From NCBI GenBank assembly GCA_958450365.1, contig CAUEEP010000731.1, positions 1,284,501-1,348,500 of the forward strand: a stretch of DNA of 64,000 nt, in the 5' to 3' direction. The number at the start of each line of letters is the position of its first letter. The stretch's first letter is position 1. The position numbers and the translations under genes were made by a program. The notes below the pieces were generated by a model. That model was not told the DNA's origin. It did not search any database and worked only from the letters and a program-made list of their open reading frames with translations. This document shows, one piece after another, positions 23,201 through 31,577 of this stretch. This stretch comes from Mesorhabditis belari. Lineage: Eukaryota > Nematoda > Chromadorea > Rhabditida > Rhabditidae.

Positions 23201-26200
23201 ACCCAATAAAGAACCCAATAAAGAACCCAATAACGGACCCAATAACGAAGTACTACAACGTACACCTTGTTTCAATGCAAGTAAACTTTACAGAGTAATT
23301 GCTAAAGTCAAAACTATCAAACTGACTCTTGCTAAAAGTATCATAAGCTTGAATTTAAAATTTTAAAAAAAAATTACGTTGTAGTGGTTGTCGTAGTCGT
23401 AGTCGTTGTTGTACTGAAATTTCTCAACTTTGATCTCCATTTTTATCTTAAAACTCTGTCAAAAGGATTCATTTTCACATTGTCTCATTTAATCCCTGCA
23501 AATTGAAAAATTGGGTTGGAAAATGGGTGTGAAACCCTTTGCCACATGGTTAAAAACTTGCTATTAGTGAACTTAAAACTTAAAACTATTAGTGTTAGTT
23601 TTCACAGCAAATTAATGCAGTTAAGTTCTGCTAGTGCAAAAGCGTCAGCCTCAACCAGTTCAACGCAGACAAAAGAGACATTACGTTATTGTTACAGATA
23701 GATATAGCTAAAAGATTTAAACTTAGGTCATCCTTTTCTTTTTAAGTCATTCTGTAATTGAACAGAGCCTAAATTTGTTGTGTTCTGCTAGTGCAAAAGA
23801 GTCAGTCTCAACTCGTTCACAGCAAAGCTTTCAATAACACTTTACGTTGTCGTAGTAGTCGTTGTTGTCGTCGTTGTTGTCGTCGTTGTAGTTGTTGTTG
23901 TGGTAGTGGTTGTGGTCGTTGTTGTTGTAGTCGTCGTAGTCGTGGTCGTTGTTGTTGTTGTTGTCGTCGTCGTCGTCGTCGTAGTTGTTGTCGTTGTTGT
24001 GGTCGTTGTTGTGGTCGTTGTAGTTGTTGTTGTTGTTGTTGTTGTTGTCGTAGTAGTCGTAGTTGTTGTCGTTGTTGTGGTCGTTGTAGTTGTTGTTGTG
24101 GTAGTGGTGGTGGTCGTTGTTGTTGTAGTCGTCGTAGTCGTGGTTGTTGTTGTCGTCGTTGTTGTTGTTGTTGTTGTCGTCGTCGTCGTTGTAGTGGTAG
24201 TTGTCGTAGTAGTCGTAGTTGTTGTCGTTGTAGTCGTCGTCGTCCTAAACCACAGCAATCAGGACAGCACAAAAAGCAAACAGATATATGTAAGTTGCTC
24301 GTTACTAATTGTAAAGAACAAGTCGTTGATTGGTCCCAGTTGAATCCCTATGGTCTATTTTTGAAACACACAAATCTCAAAGCAGTGTTTACTATTAGAA
24401 TTAGCGTAATTTTCCTCTCTGTCTCCGTTAGTTCCAACACAAAAGCGAAAATTTGAATTTACGTTGTCGTAGTGGTTGTAGTTGTTGTTGTGGTTGTTGT
24501 CGTCGTCATCCTAAACCACTGCAATTAGTATAAAAGCAACAAAAAAAAGCAGTTAAAATAGCGTCAGATGCCAAAGAGTTAGCACCGAAAAAAAGGAAAA
24601 ATTTTGAAATTACGTTGTTGTGGTAGTCGTCGTCGTAGTGGTTGTCGTCGTTGTCCTGTAACACAGCAAAAATGAGCAAATATTGAGGTGATTAGGTGAC
24701 TGTTTATACATATAATTAGACTTAGGAAATTGATTACCTATAATAGATAACTGTAATAGTGACGCCCATTAGCTGAATATCTTAATGCCTAAGAGAAATC
24801 TCAAGATGATCTTAGGCATTAAGATATTCAGTTAATGAAGCTTTTTGCTTTTTTATTATTATTTTTATTACTTTTATTAGCTTTTATTATTTTTATTATT
24901 ATTATTATTACGCTATTATTAAGTTCAATTTGTTTTTAAAACCAGTTACAACCTTGAATAGTTCAAGTACAAGCATTCAGTTTCAGCTAGGGTTTTTGTG
25001 TTTCAAAGTATTGGAAGGCAAATGCGCTATTTTGTGCTTAATGGAGTGGTCAGTTTCATTCGGAAGTAGGACATCTACTTTCGAATGTCTAGTCTAGTCA
25101 AAACTCAAAAATTCCTATCATAAAATTTTCAAATTTCAAATTTCAAATAGTTATGTTTCAACTTATCTATGATTAAACTTGGACTCTTCAGCTTAATGCC
25201 ACTTTATGCGGGTCTGGCGTGTTTGGGCAATGCGAGATTTCCTGTTTCAGTCTTTTTGCAGTCACTTTTGGGTTTTCTGACTTTTCTGATTGCTTCAAAA
25301 CATTTAGATTTAACGTATTTTTAATGGGTTTTCAAAGTTACCGTCAGTAATTTATTTGAAATTTTCATGTTTCAATGTATTGCCAGTTAATTGCAATGTT
25401 TCAAATTTAATGCTTTCCAACAGATCTTTTCCCTTAATGTTTTTGAAGGCTTCTTCAAAGGGTATTTATTAAAAGCAGTAACTTTTAAGTTTTTTTTTCA
25501 AAGTTCTTCTTTCAAAGAGGAAAATTAGCGTGTTTCGGGATGAAGAAGTGATTGTTTCCACACGCTCTGTTATGTCAAAATTTGAATTCGACACCCTCAA
25601 ATTACCTAGAAAAACAACATTTGGAATAGAAATTGGTTAATATTAGCTTTTTAGAGCTTTTTAAAACGCGAAAAAAGGTGCGCTAATGGGCAAGGTGCGC
25701 AAATGTCCGGTTGCGCAAAAAAAAAGGTCGCATTTGTCCCACTCCCGAAAGTGTTGGTAATTTGTGGTCGCTTGTGGTTTTAGCTTTCTCAAATAGGTGC
25801 CTTTTAGCTGAGGTATCTGATGAGTGACGATCTTGTTTTTCTTCAAGCCTTGCAGCGTCTCCAAAAACTTGTAAACCCATCAAATCACTCTAGCCGGGTG
25901 ATTTTTATTCTTTTTATAATAAAATCAGCGATATTAAAATAAAAAAACAGGTGGTTGCCGTAAAAAAAATTTTATCGTCACCCGGCCGCGATTAATACCC
26001 CCCTTTAATGTTTTTAAACGTTTCTTTTTCATTTTTCAACATTTTCATTCAATTCTTCTTCTTATTCGTTTTCTTTGATAATTTTATTTTTTTTTAGTTT
26101 TGATGAGCGATCACGAAAGCTGGGAAACGAGGGAACGGACTTTGAAGCGTTTCGCGATCGACCTGAGCACGAACTAAACGGATTCTCTGAAGAAAGACAA

Positions 26201-29200
26201 GGACATCAACGTGAATTGAACGAAGAATTACACGAGGAATCGGAAAAAGAAGCAAACGAGGGAACGGACAAGCCAAAGCGAAAGAGAAAAGCAATAGATG
26301 CGAAGATTAAACTCGATGTTGCGAAAATGGCTCGCAAAGTCGACAACTACCACTACAACGACGACGACGACAACAACAACAACAACGACGACGACGACGA
26401 CGACAACAACAACAACAACGACGACGACGACGACGACGACAACAACAACAACAACAACAACAACGACGACGACAACAACTACCACTACAACGACGACGAC
26501 GACGACGACAACGACGACAACAACAACGACGTTCATGACGCTGCCAGTTTCTACAACATGGATCGAGCTTATGTCGTCAAACAAACAAATGAGCTGAGCA
26601 AAATGCACGAAATAAAGAAAGCGGCTCAATGGTGGCGGACGCGCTTTGACCTCGAAAGTGCTTGATGAAGCTTTGGCAATATGGATTCTTGAAAAAGAGC
26701 GAGTGACCCATCGAATGATCTGGAATGGCATCGGAGTTGCAGCAAACGATGATGAGAATCATATGATTCAGTGTTTCAAGACCCACGGCGCTATTTCAAA
26801 TGGACTACAGCTGCTAAAAGACATTCAAATGGAGAAAGAAATGAATGATCTTCTGGTGCCGCTTCAATCAACAGGACTTTGAGAATTCTGAGAAGAAAAT
26901 GACGAATTTATCGCTTCAGATGTTTTAATTTGCTTTGATAATTGATTTGTTTTTTTCAAAGTTGAAAAAATTCTGGTGAATTACCTTGAAAACTTTCAGA
27001 TTTGATTGTTTAAAAATTTTTAGGAAGAAAAATTAGTAGCGTCCCCTAGGGGGAAGGGAAAAATACACGTATTACAGGTATTACGCTAGGCAACCTACCA
27101 CTTTTAAGTTCTCAAAGTTGAGTCTGAAATTCTAAAAGACTTCAGCTTGAAAATCATGGTTTCACAGCAAACCGTGATAAAGAACTGTTAGATTGATTGA
27201 TAAAGAACTGTTAGAGAAGCTCAAAGACACCCAATTTTGTTAATTTTGTTGAATCAGTCAAGTTTTTTTTTGTTTCTGACCAGCCAGGATTCTCTTTTCA
27301 TTAATATTAACATTCCCCTTTTGAGTCAAAGAAATTAACACTGTAGAAGTCTTAAATCATCAAATGTTTGCAATAGTTTTCACCAAAAAGCTTGTTAGTA
27401 CACAGAGTGAATCAGCAACAACTTTGTAAAGAGAATTACGTTGTCGTGGTAGTTGTTGTAGTTGTAGTGGTGGTCCTAAATCACAGCACTTTCAAAGAAA
27501 CACTCAAAATAAGTACGTGGTAGTTGTTGTAGTTCTAAAACACCGCAAACTTTATCACTTTCAAAACTTTAGTGCATTTTGGAAAGGTCAATAAAACAAT
27601 TACGACTATCGCCAAAAACTGAGTTTCAAAGTTATTAAAGAGAATTGGAATATCGCTCACTTAATCCTTTTGCTTTCTCTAGGATTGAAAATCAAAGTGA
27701 TAAAACCTACGTGGTTGTTGTTGTAGCTGTCGATGTTCTAAAGTTACAAATAATTGACTTTTACAGTTAACTTCTTTAATTAACCTTAAAGGTATCGTTT
27801 AAACGGCCTTCAACTTGAAACTAAGATTCAAATTAGCACTTTAAAGGGGTACTCCGGGCTAAAAGTTGTCTTTCTTTAGTTATCTTTCTTTTCAAAGTTC
27901 TTTCAAAGTTGCCTTGCCTTTTCACCTTTCATTTATCTATTATTCGATGCGTTTTAGCCTTCTCTACAACTATTTTCTATATGAAAAACAAGGTTTCCAA
28001 TCGAGAAATGAAGAAAAACGTAATTTTTCGTAATTTTTGCTTTCCACATCACTCTAAAACGCGAATATTTGAACGAAAAGTATATAAAAGTTTCGTCTCG
28101 TTTCGTCCAATTGCATTTTACCACTTGCGTTCTTTTCTTTTGCATATATTTTCTCAAATTTAACAGCAATCTTCAATATTTTTTGTTTTTTTTTTAAAAT
28201 AGAAAACATTACATTCTAAAAGAATAGTTTAAAAAAGTAAAAATCGGACTTAAGAAGACGTGAAAAATAAGTGTCCAATTTCAGATTTCAATTGACTTTT
28301 CTTAGGCCAGAGTATCCCTTTAAGCATCCTCAAGCTTCCTGTATTTTAAAATTTTTGTTTTTAAGATAAAGTATGAGAAAAGAACTCTAGTTACAGTACA
28401 TCAAAAAGGACACAAAGGACATCACAAAGGACGTGAGGAAGTAGAAGTTTCAACATTAATGAGACTAGTTGAAAGTGGAAACCTTCAATAAAGCATCGTG
28501 AAAATTGCTAGATTATTGCTAGATGCTAGAAAATTGCTAGATTTGTGAATTGCTCGCGCGATTTCTCGAAGCTTTGTTGAGAATTGTAAATTTGCTTCTT
28601 GCTCTTTTGACTTTCAAATAATCCGCTTTTTAAACCGTCCTCTTGTCCTCTTTTCCCTTTCCACCGTAATATTGTCTCTATTTTTCATCAAATCTATCGA
28701 CTTTTTCTATCTTTCTATATCCTTTATGAACCCTCAAACAGTATCAAAAAAAAAATGAATAGATTGGATAAAAATAGATAAGAAGATTACGGTAGAAAAA
28801 GGGACACGTTCTACCAAACGGATTACCGTATTCTCCCTAAGTAGTAGTTCACCCTAAGCGTTGCCGAAATTCCTCGAAATCTCGGAAAACAGAAAAACAG
28901 AATCAGAAACAAGAGAGACAAAGGATTAAGGTAGAAAAGAGCGTTTCTTTTCCTTTACCGTTGATGCATTAAATTGACAGTGAATACTGATTTATAAGAG
29001 AAACAACTGGTTGAGCCGGGCCTTTTATGCGACCAATTCAAAGCAGAATCTTTATGCTCATTTCAAATCTCGGAAAACAGAAAAACAGAAAAACAGAAAA
29101 ACGAATTTGCATATGGGAACTCCGAGTTTCAAATCAATCAACTTTCTGGGTGACTTTTGTGATTTAATCCCCTCTTTAAACTATAAAAATAATTCTTATC

Positions 29201-29350
29201 CAAAAGAAAATATTGAAGTTTTTTAAGGGTATAAAGCGTAGCTTTTTTTTCGAATTTTTGTATTTTTGAAACTCACGACGTTGGAATGCAGGTGTCGACG
29301 AGCGCCACCGCCACGGCAAAGAGAGCGATTTGGAAGAGAAATGCATTCAT
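20236..29350 (-). CDS. Secreted C6-domain protein with nine threonine-rich exons (one-base frameshift in last Thr exon)
   Basis: C6 (DUF281) proteins are a worm family of secreted, disulphide-rich proteins, often with Thr-rich linkers; their function is unknown. Exons in transcript order: signal 29277-29350; Thr exons 27711-27737, 27517-27534, 27440-27475, 24614-24655, 24463-24510, 23846-24244, 23378-23413, 22915-22947, 22668-22745; C6 exons 22454-22535, 22115-22193, 20683-20799, 20236-20283 (last one tentative). Residues 1-24 are a signal peptide (MNAFLFQIALFAVAVALVD, then TCIPT). All introns between the signal exon and the last Thr exon are phase 2. The domain opens with LCASCADL and has further Cys in DANGCRN, LTC, GQACMT and TIVCDATGTW. 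The model needs one base removed from 22668-22745, after which it gives 371 aa. The introns hold a minisatellite and a transposon-like inverted repeat. Whether this copy is still functional is unclear. Confidence 0.7.
21284..21716. repeat. 15-bp minisatellite (GCGCTCTTTTGAATG)n
   Basis: Tandem units GCGCTCTTTTGAATG and GCGCTCTTTTGAACA run across about 430 bp, with a diverged middle. The 15-bp period keeps several frames open on both strands, which produces long artefactual open frames. It lies in an intron of the C6 gene. Confidence 0.95.
21994..22053 (+). ncRNA. tRNA-like / tRNA-derived SINE fragment
   Basis: TAGCTCAGTGGTT (22001-22013) matches a pol III A box, and GAGGGTTCAATCT (22034-22046) resembles a B box, with about 24 bp between. 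I could not pair a 7-bp acceptor stem, so a functional tRNA is unlikely. A tRNA-derived repeat is more probable. Confidence 0.4.
22668..22745 (-). other. Last Thr exon with a one-base insertion
   Basis: Entered in phase 2, this exon reads Thr codons, then shifts at an extra C inside ACAACCAACAAC (about 22690) and leaves in the wrong phase for the C6 exon. The inverted copy at 49611-49669 lacks the extra base, ends ACAATGAACACCT before GTACGT and would join the C6 exon correctly as MNTLLCASC. The difference may be a real mutation or an assembly error. Confidence 0.7.
23177..23248. repeat. 12-bp repeat (AACGAACCCAAT)n
   Basis: About six units with AACGAACCCAAT or AAAGAACCCAAT lie in a C6-gene intron. 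A shorter inverted copy is at about 49093-49140. Confidence 0.85.
23846..24244 (-). other. Giant exon encoding 133 consecutive threonines
   Basis: The 399-bp exon (acceptor TTTAG|GACG, donor GACAAC|GTAAAG) is made wholly of ACN codons on the minus strand. Third positions vary among A, C, G and T, so it is not a pure microsatellite. It starts with G and ends with AC, hence phase 2 at both ends. Runs of Val, or of Cys/Arg/Ser, in other frames are shadows. Confidence 0.85.
24768..24838. repeat. Short palindrome
   Basis: TGAATATCTTAATGCCTAAG pairs with TTAGGCATTAAGATATTCAG. It lies just left of an (ATT)n-rich stretch and the outer edge of the long inverted repeat. Confidence 0.8.
24911..25560. 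repeat. Left arm of a ~650-bp inverted repeat
   Basis: It begins CGCTATTATTAAGTTCAATT and is the reverse complement, with scattered mismatches and indels, of 29636-30293. Shared words include TTCAAATAGTTATGTTTCAA, GGTTTTCTGACTTTTCTGAT and GTAACTTTTAAGTTTTTTTT. The two arms enclose about 4.1 kb. Confidence 0.85.
25661..25883 (-). other. Conserved open frame(s) of unknown meaning
   Basis: Two overlapping minus-strand frames of 66-67 codons are preserved, with a few changes, in the copy at 53311-53533. No domain is recognised. Conservation simply follows from the recent duplication, so coding status is doubtful. Confidence 0.2.
25888..25986. repeat. Small inverted repeat AGCCGGGTGATTTTTAT/TTTTATCGTCACCCGGC
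   Basis: Short termini GCCGGGTGA and TCACCCGGC flank about 75 bp of AT-rich sequence, suggesting a small MITE. The same is at 53540-53638, where the right terminus reads CACCCGGTCG. Confidence 0.5.
26092..26882 (+). pseudogene. pogo/Tc5-type transposase DNA-binding fragment with Asp/Asn-repeat insertion
   Basis: After a TTTTTTTTAG acceptor, one frame reads an acidic and basic leader, then KRKRKAIDAKIKLDVAKMA, which looks like the first helix of a Brinker/Tc-type HTH. A GAC/AAC repeat (26341-26530) then inserts a run of Asp and Asn. The HTH resumes as AASFYNMDRAYVVKQ and NELSKMHEIKKAAQWW. The frame then shifts, and from about 26646 continues as SKVLDEALAIWILEKE with NDDENHMIQCFKTHG, resembling the CENP-B/Tc5-type second HTH. 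The stop is at 26882. No DDE domain follows. It lies antisense inside an intron of the C6 gene and between the long inverted-repeat arms. It is probably a transposon remnant; domestication is possible but unsupported. Confidence 0.55.
26341..26530 (+). repeat. Expanded GAC/AAC trinucleotide repeat
   Basis: The stretch is almost purely GAC and AAC triplets with a few TAC/CAC. It encodes Asp/Asn in the transposase-fragment frame, Thr in the next frame and Val on the opposite strand. In the duplicate copy (about 54003-54057) it is only about 55 bp, so it has expanded or contracted since the duplication. Confidence 0.9.
27841..28324. mobile_element. TTAA-flanked MITE, copy 1
   Basis: The ends are TTAAAGGGGTACTCCGGGCT and, inverted, TTAAAGGGATACTCTGGCCT, an imperfect 20-bp terminal repeat with TTAA at both outer edges. 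The 484-bp interior contains an 84-codon open frame without recognisable features. It lies in the intron between the signal exon and the first Thr exon of the C6 gene. The copy at 55376-55859 belongs to the duplicated block. Confidence 0.65.
28640..28812. repeat. Fold-back element, GAGACAAGATTACGG family
   Basis: CCCTTTCCACCGTAATATTG with TTGTCTCTATTTTTCATC on the left pairs with AAAAATAGATAAGAAGATTA and CGGTAGAAAAAGGGACACG on the right. Confidence 0.75.
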
Positions 29351-29635
29351 TCACGAGTAATTTCCTGGAAATGATCATAGCTTTGTACTTTGAAAAAAAC
29401 AGGAAATAGAAAAATCACAATTGAGTATATTGAAGCAAGAAAATGTCAACTTTTGATAAATCTCATTTTCGAATACAATACAGCAAGTTTTGCACTTGTG
29501 CAAATTCAACAAAAGACTATGAAATCCGAAATCTAGTAGTCAACTGTGACTACATTGAAACATAGCTTTCGCTTGAGAGTGAAAAACCTCATTTGTTTGA
29601 AAAGCTCATTTGTTTGATCAAAGAGAACAGGATTA

Positions 29636-30293
29636 GAGCACTTCTTCATCCCGAAACACGCCAAATTTTCCTCTTTGAAAGAAGAAATTTGAAAAAAAAC
29701 TTAAAAGTTACTGCTTTTAATAAATATCCTTTGAAGAAGCCTTCAAAATTGAATGAAAATGTCGAAAAATGAAAAAGAAACGTTTAAAAAACATTAAGGG
29801 AAAGGGCCTGTTGAAAAAGCATTAAATTTGAAACATTGCAATTAACCGGCCAAACATTGAAACATGAAAATTTCAAATAAATTACTGACGGTAAATTTGA
29901 AAACCCAGTAAAAATACGTTAAATCTAAATGTTTTGGAGCAATCAGAAAAGTCAGAAAACCCAAAAGTGACTGCAAAAAGACTGAAACAGGAAATCTCGT
30001 ATTGCTCCAAATAAAGTGGCATTAAGCTGAACAGTCTAAATTTTATCATAGATAAATTGAAACATAACTATTTGAAATTTGAAAATTTTATGAATTTTAT
30101 GAATTTTTGACTTTTGACCAGCTGTAGATGCCCTACTTTTGAATGAAACTGACTACTCCACTAAAAAGAGAATAGCGCATTTCACTTTAAATACTTTGAA
30201 ACACAAAAACCCTAGCTGAAACAGAATGTTTGTACTACAACTATTCAAGGTTGTAACTGGTTTTGAAAACAAATTGAACTTAATAATAGCGTC
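29636..30293. repeat. Right arm of the ~650-bp inverted repeat
   Basis: It ends CTTAATAATAGCG, the complement of the left arm's outer end. It pairs with 24911-25560. In the duplicated block the right arm recurs at about 57178-57836, while only the innermost part of the left arm is present there. Confidence 0.85.
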
Positions 30294-30810
30294 TAGATTG
30301 ACTTTTAGCCCTATATCTACTATTTAGAGGATTCTATTTTATGTTTAGATTCTGAAGGAGTTGAAAGAAAGAGTTGAAAAAATTGAAAATTTCAGCTATG
30401 GGAATATTCGGTTAACTTAAGGAAAGAATGCATTCATTAAAGTAGAAAATCCAAAATTTAGCTTAAATACATTGAAACATTCAATTCTTTGTTACGATGA
30501 ACTTTGAAAAGCTTATGTTCCAAAGCAAGGGGAATTCTTAAGCATTTTTTCGAAAAGCCAGAAAAATCTTGAAGTTACAAAGGTGAAGAAAAGACGAACG
30601 TAAAGAAAAGAGTCAAGTCTGGTTTTTGATTGGTCATTTTGACGCCTTGTACGCTAAAAGGAGGATAATTGGCTGCGAGAATATTGCTTTCTGTTGCTCA
30701 AGACAGTTTATGAGAGAATTCAATGCGATGGGAAAGATGTTGAACTTTGGAATTGAAATATTCAACTGTAGAATAGAATTTCTTAGCTGCGAATTCCCAG
30801 TCGCTTGTCA

Positions 30811-30909
30811 TTATCGTTTACTGATCCAGTACTTCTCTTCCAGTTTTTGTTTCACGTATTGAAAGATGAGAACAACGTTTCCGATCAGTTTCGAGCCTGA
30901 GTATCCCAG
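30811..30909 (-). other. Orphan terminal exon
   Basis: After an AATCAG acceptor, 32 codons are open to TAA (LGYSGSKLIGNVVLIFQY, then VKQKLEEKYWISKR) and the same exon is preserved at about 58345-58443. It has exon-like composition but no recognised domain. No upstream exon in matching phase was found; the astacin CUB exon ends in phase 1, so they do not join. Confidence 0.3.
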
Positions 30910-31499
30910 CTGATTTTGATTTGAAGGCAGAATTTGAAGCTAAAGCTTTACAAATTAAAACAGATCACAGAAACAGAGCCAGCCTTTCTCAACGTTACCA
31001 TATTTTGTCTCTATTTTTATCTGTAATGAGACAAGACAAGAACTGTAGTTGCAATACCCAGTTAGGTAGAACAAACAAATTGTTTTAACAAACCGAAATG
31101 GCACTAAGGTTTGCCTTGTTCAAACTATAAAATCAACCTTGAAACATAGCTTTTTTCACTTTAGAGGTTTTCAAAGCAAAAAGCCAAAAAACTTTCCGAT
31201 TTGTGCTGGGGAATTGGCTAAAATCAGACCAGACACTAGAGCTCTTTGAGATTCTCAACAAATGAATATCTCGTGCCTTGTCTGGAGCACAAAAGGTACT
31301 TTCCCTGAACTTTGCGAACAAAGGGGCACTATTTTTGTTCATCCACATGACTGGCGAGGTGTTCTCTGTGCGCATAATCGCTCCTCATCTGGCATAAAGT
31401 TTTGGTATGATTCCCTTAATACCTGACAAATCATTGAAAAATCGATTTAATTTAATGATTTCTCAAAACCAAGAAAAATATTCAGACGGAAAGGCAATA

Positions 31500-31535
31500 C
31501 AGTGTTTATATTTATTTGCTAACTAAATAAATAGT
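31500..31535 (-). terminator. Candidate polyadenylation region of the astacin gene
   Basis: On the minus strand AAATAAATATAAACAC lies about 60 bp beyond the predicted stop, giving an AATAAA signal. Confidence 0.4.
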
Positions 31536-31577
31536 AAAATAGAAATTGAAATAATTTAATTATTAAGCACTGCTGGC

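Noticed and set aside
23791..24456. Open frames of poly-Val and of Cys/Arg/Ser over the giant Thr exon
   Set aside because: They are shadows of the ACN repeat; only the minus-strand Thr frame has matching splice sites and phase.
25661..25883. Candidate small gene conserved at 53.3 kb
   Set aside because: Kept only as a low-confidence note; conservation is explained by the recent duplication.
27909..28169. 84- and 71-codon open frames inside the TTAA element
   Set aside because: They match perfectly in both duplicate copies only because the whole block is duplicated; AT-rich composition and no known domain.
30626..30862. 78-codon plus-strand open frame
   Set aside because: It runs antisense to the better supported minus-strand orphan exon and lacks any domain.
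31133..31375. 80-codon minus-strand open frame between astacin 3' end and the orphan exon
   Set aside because: It overlaps a dispersed repeat (GACTGGCGAGGTGTTCTC region), has no splice support and differs in frame between the two copies.
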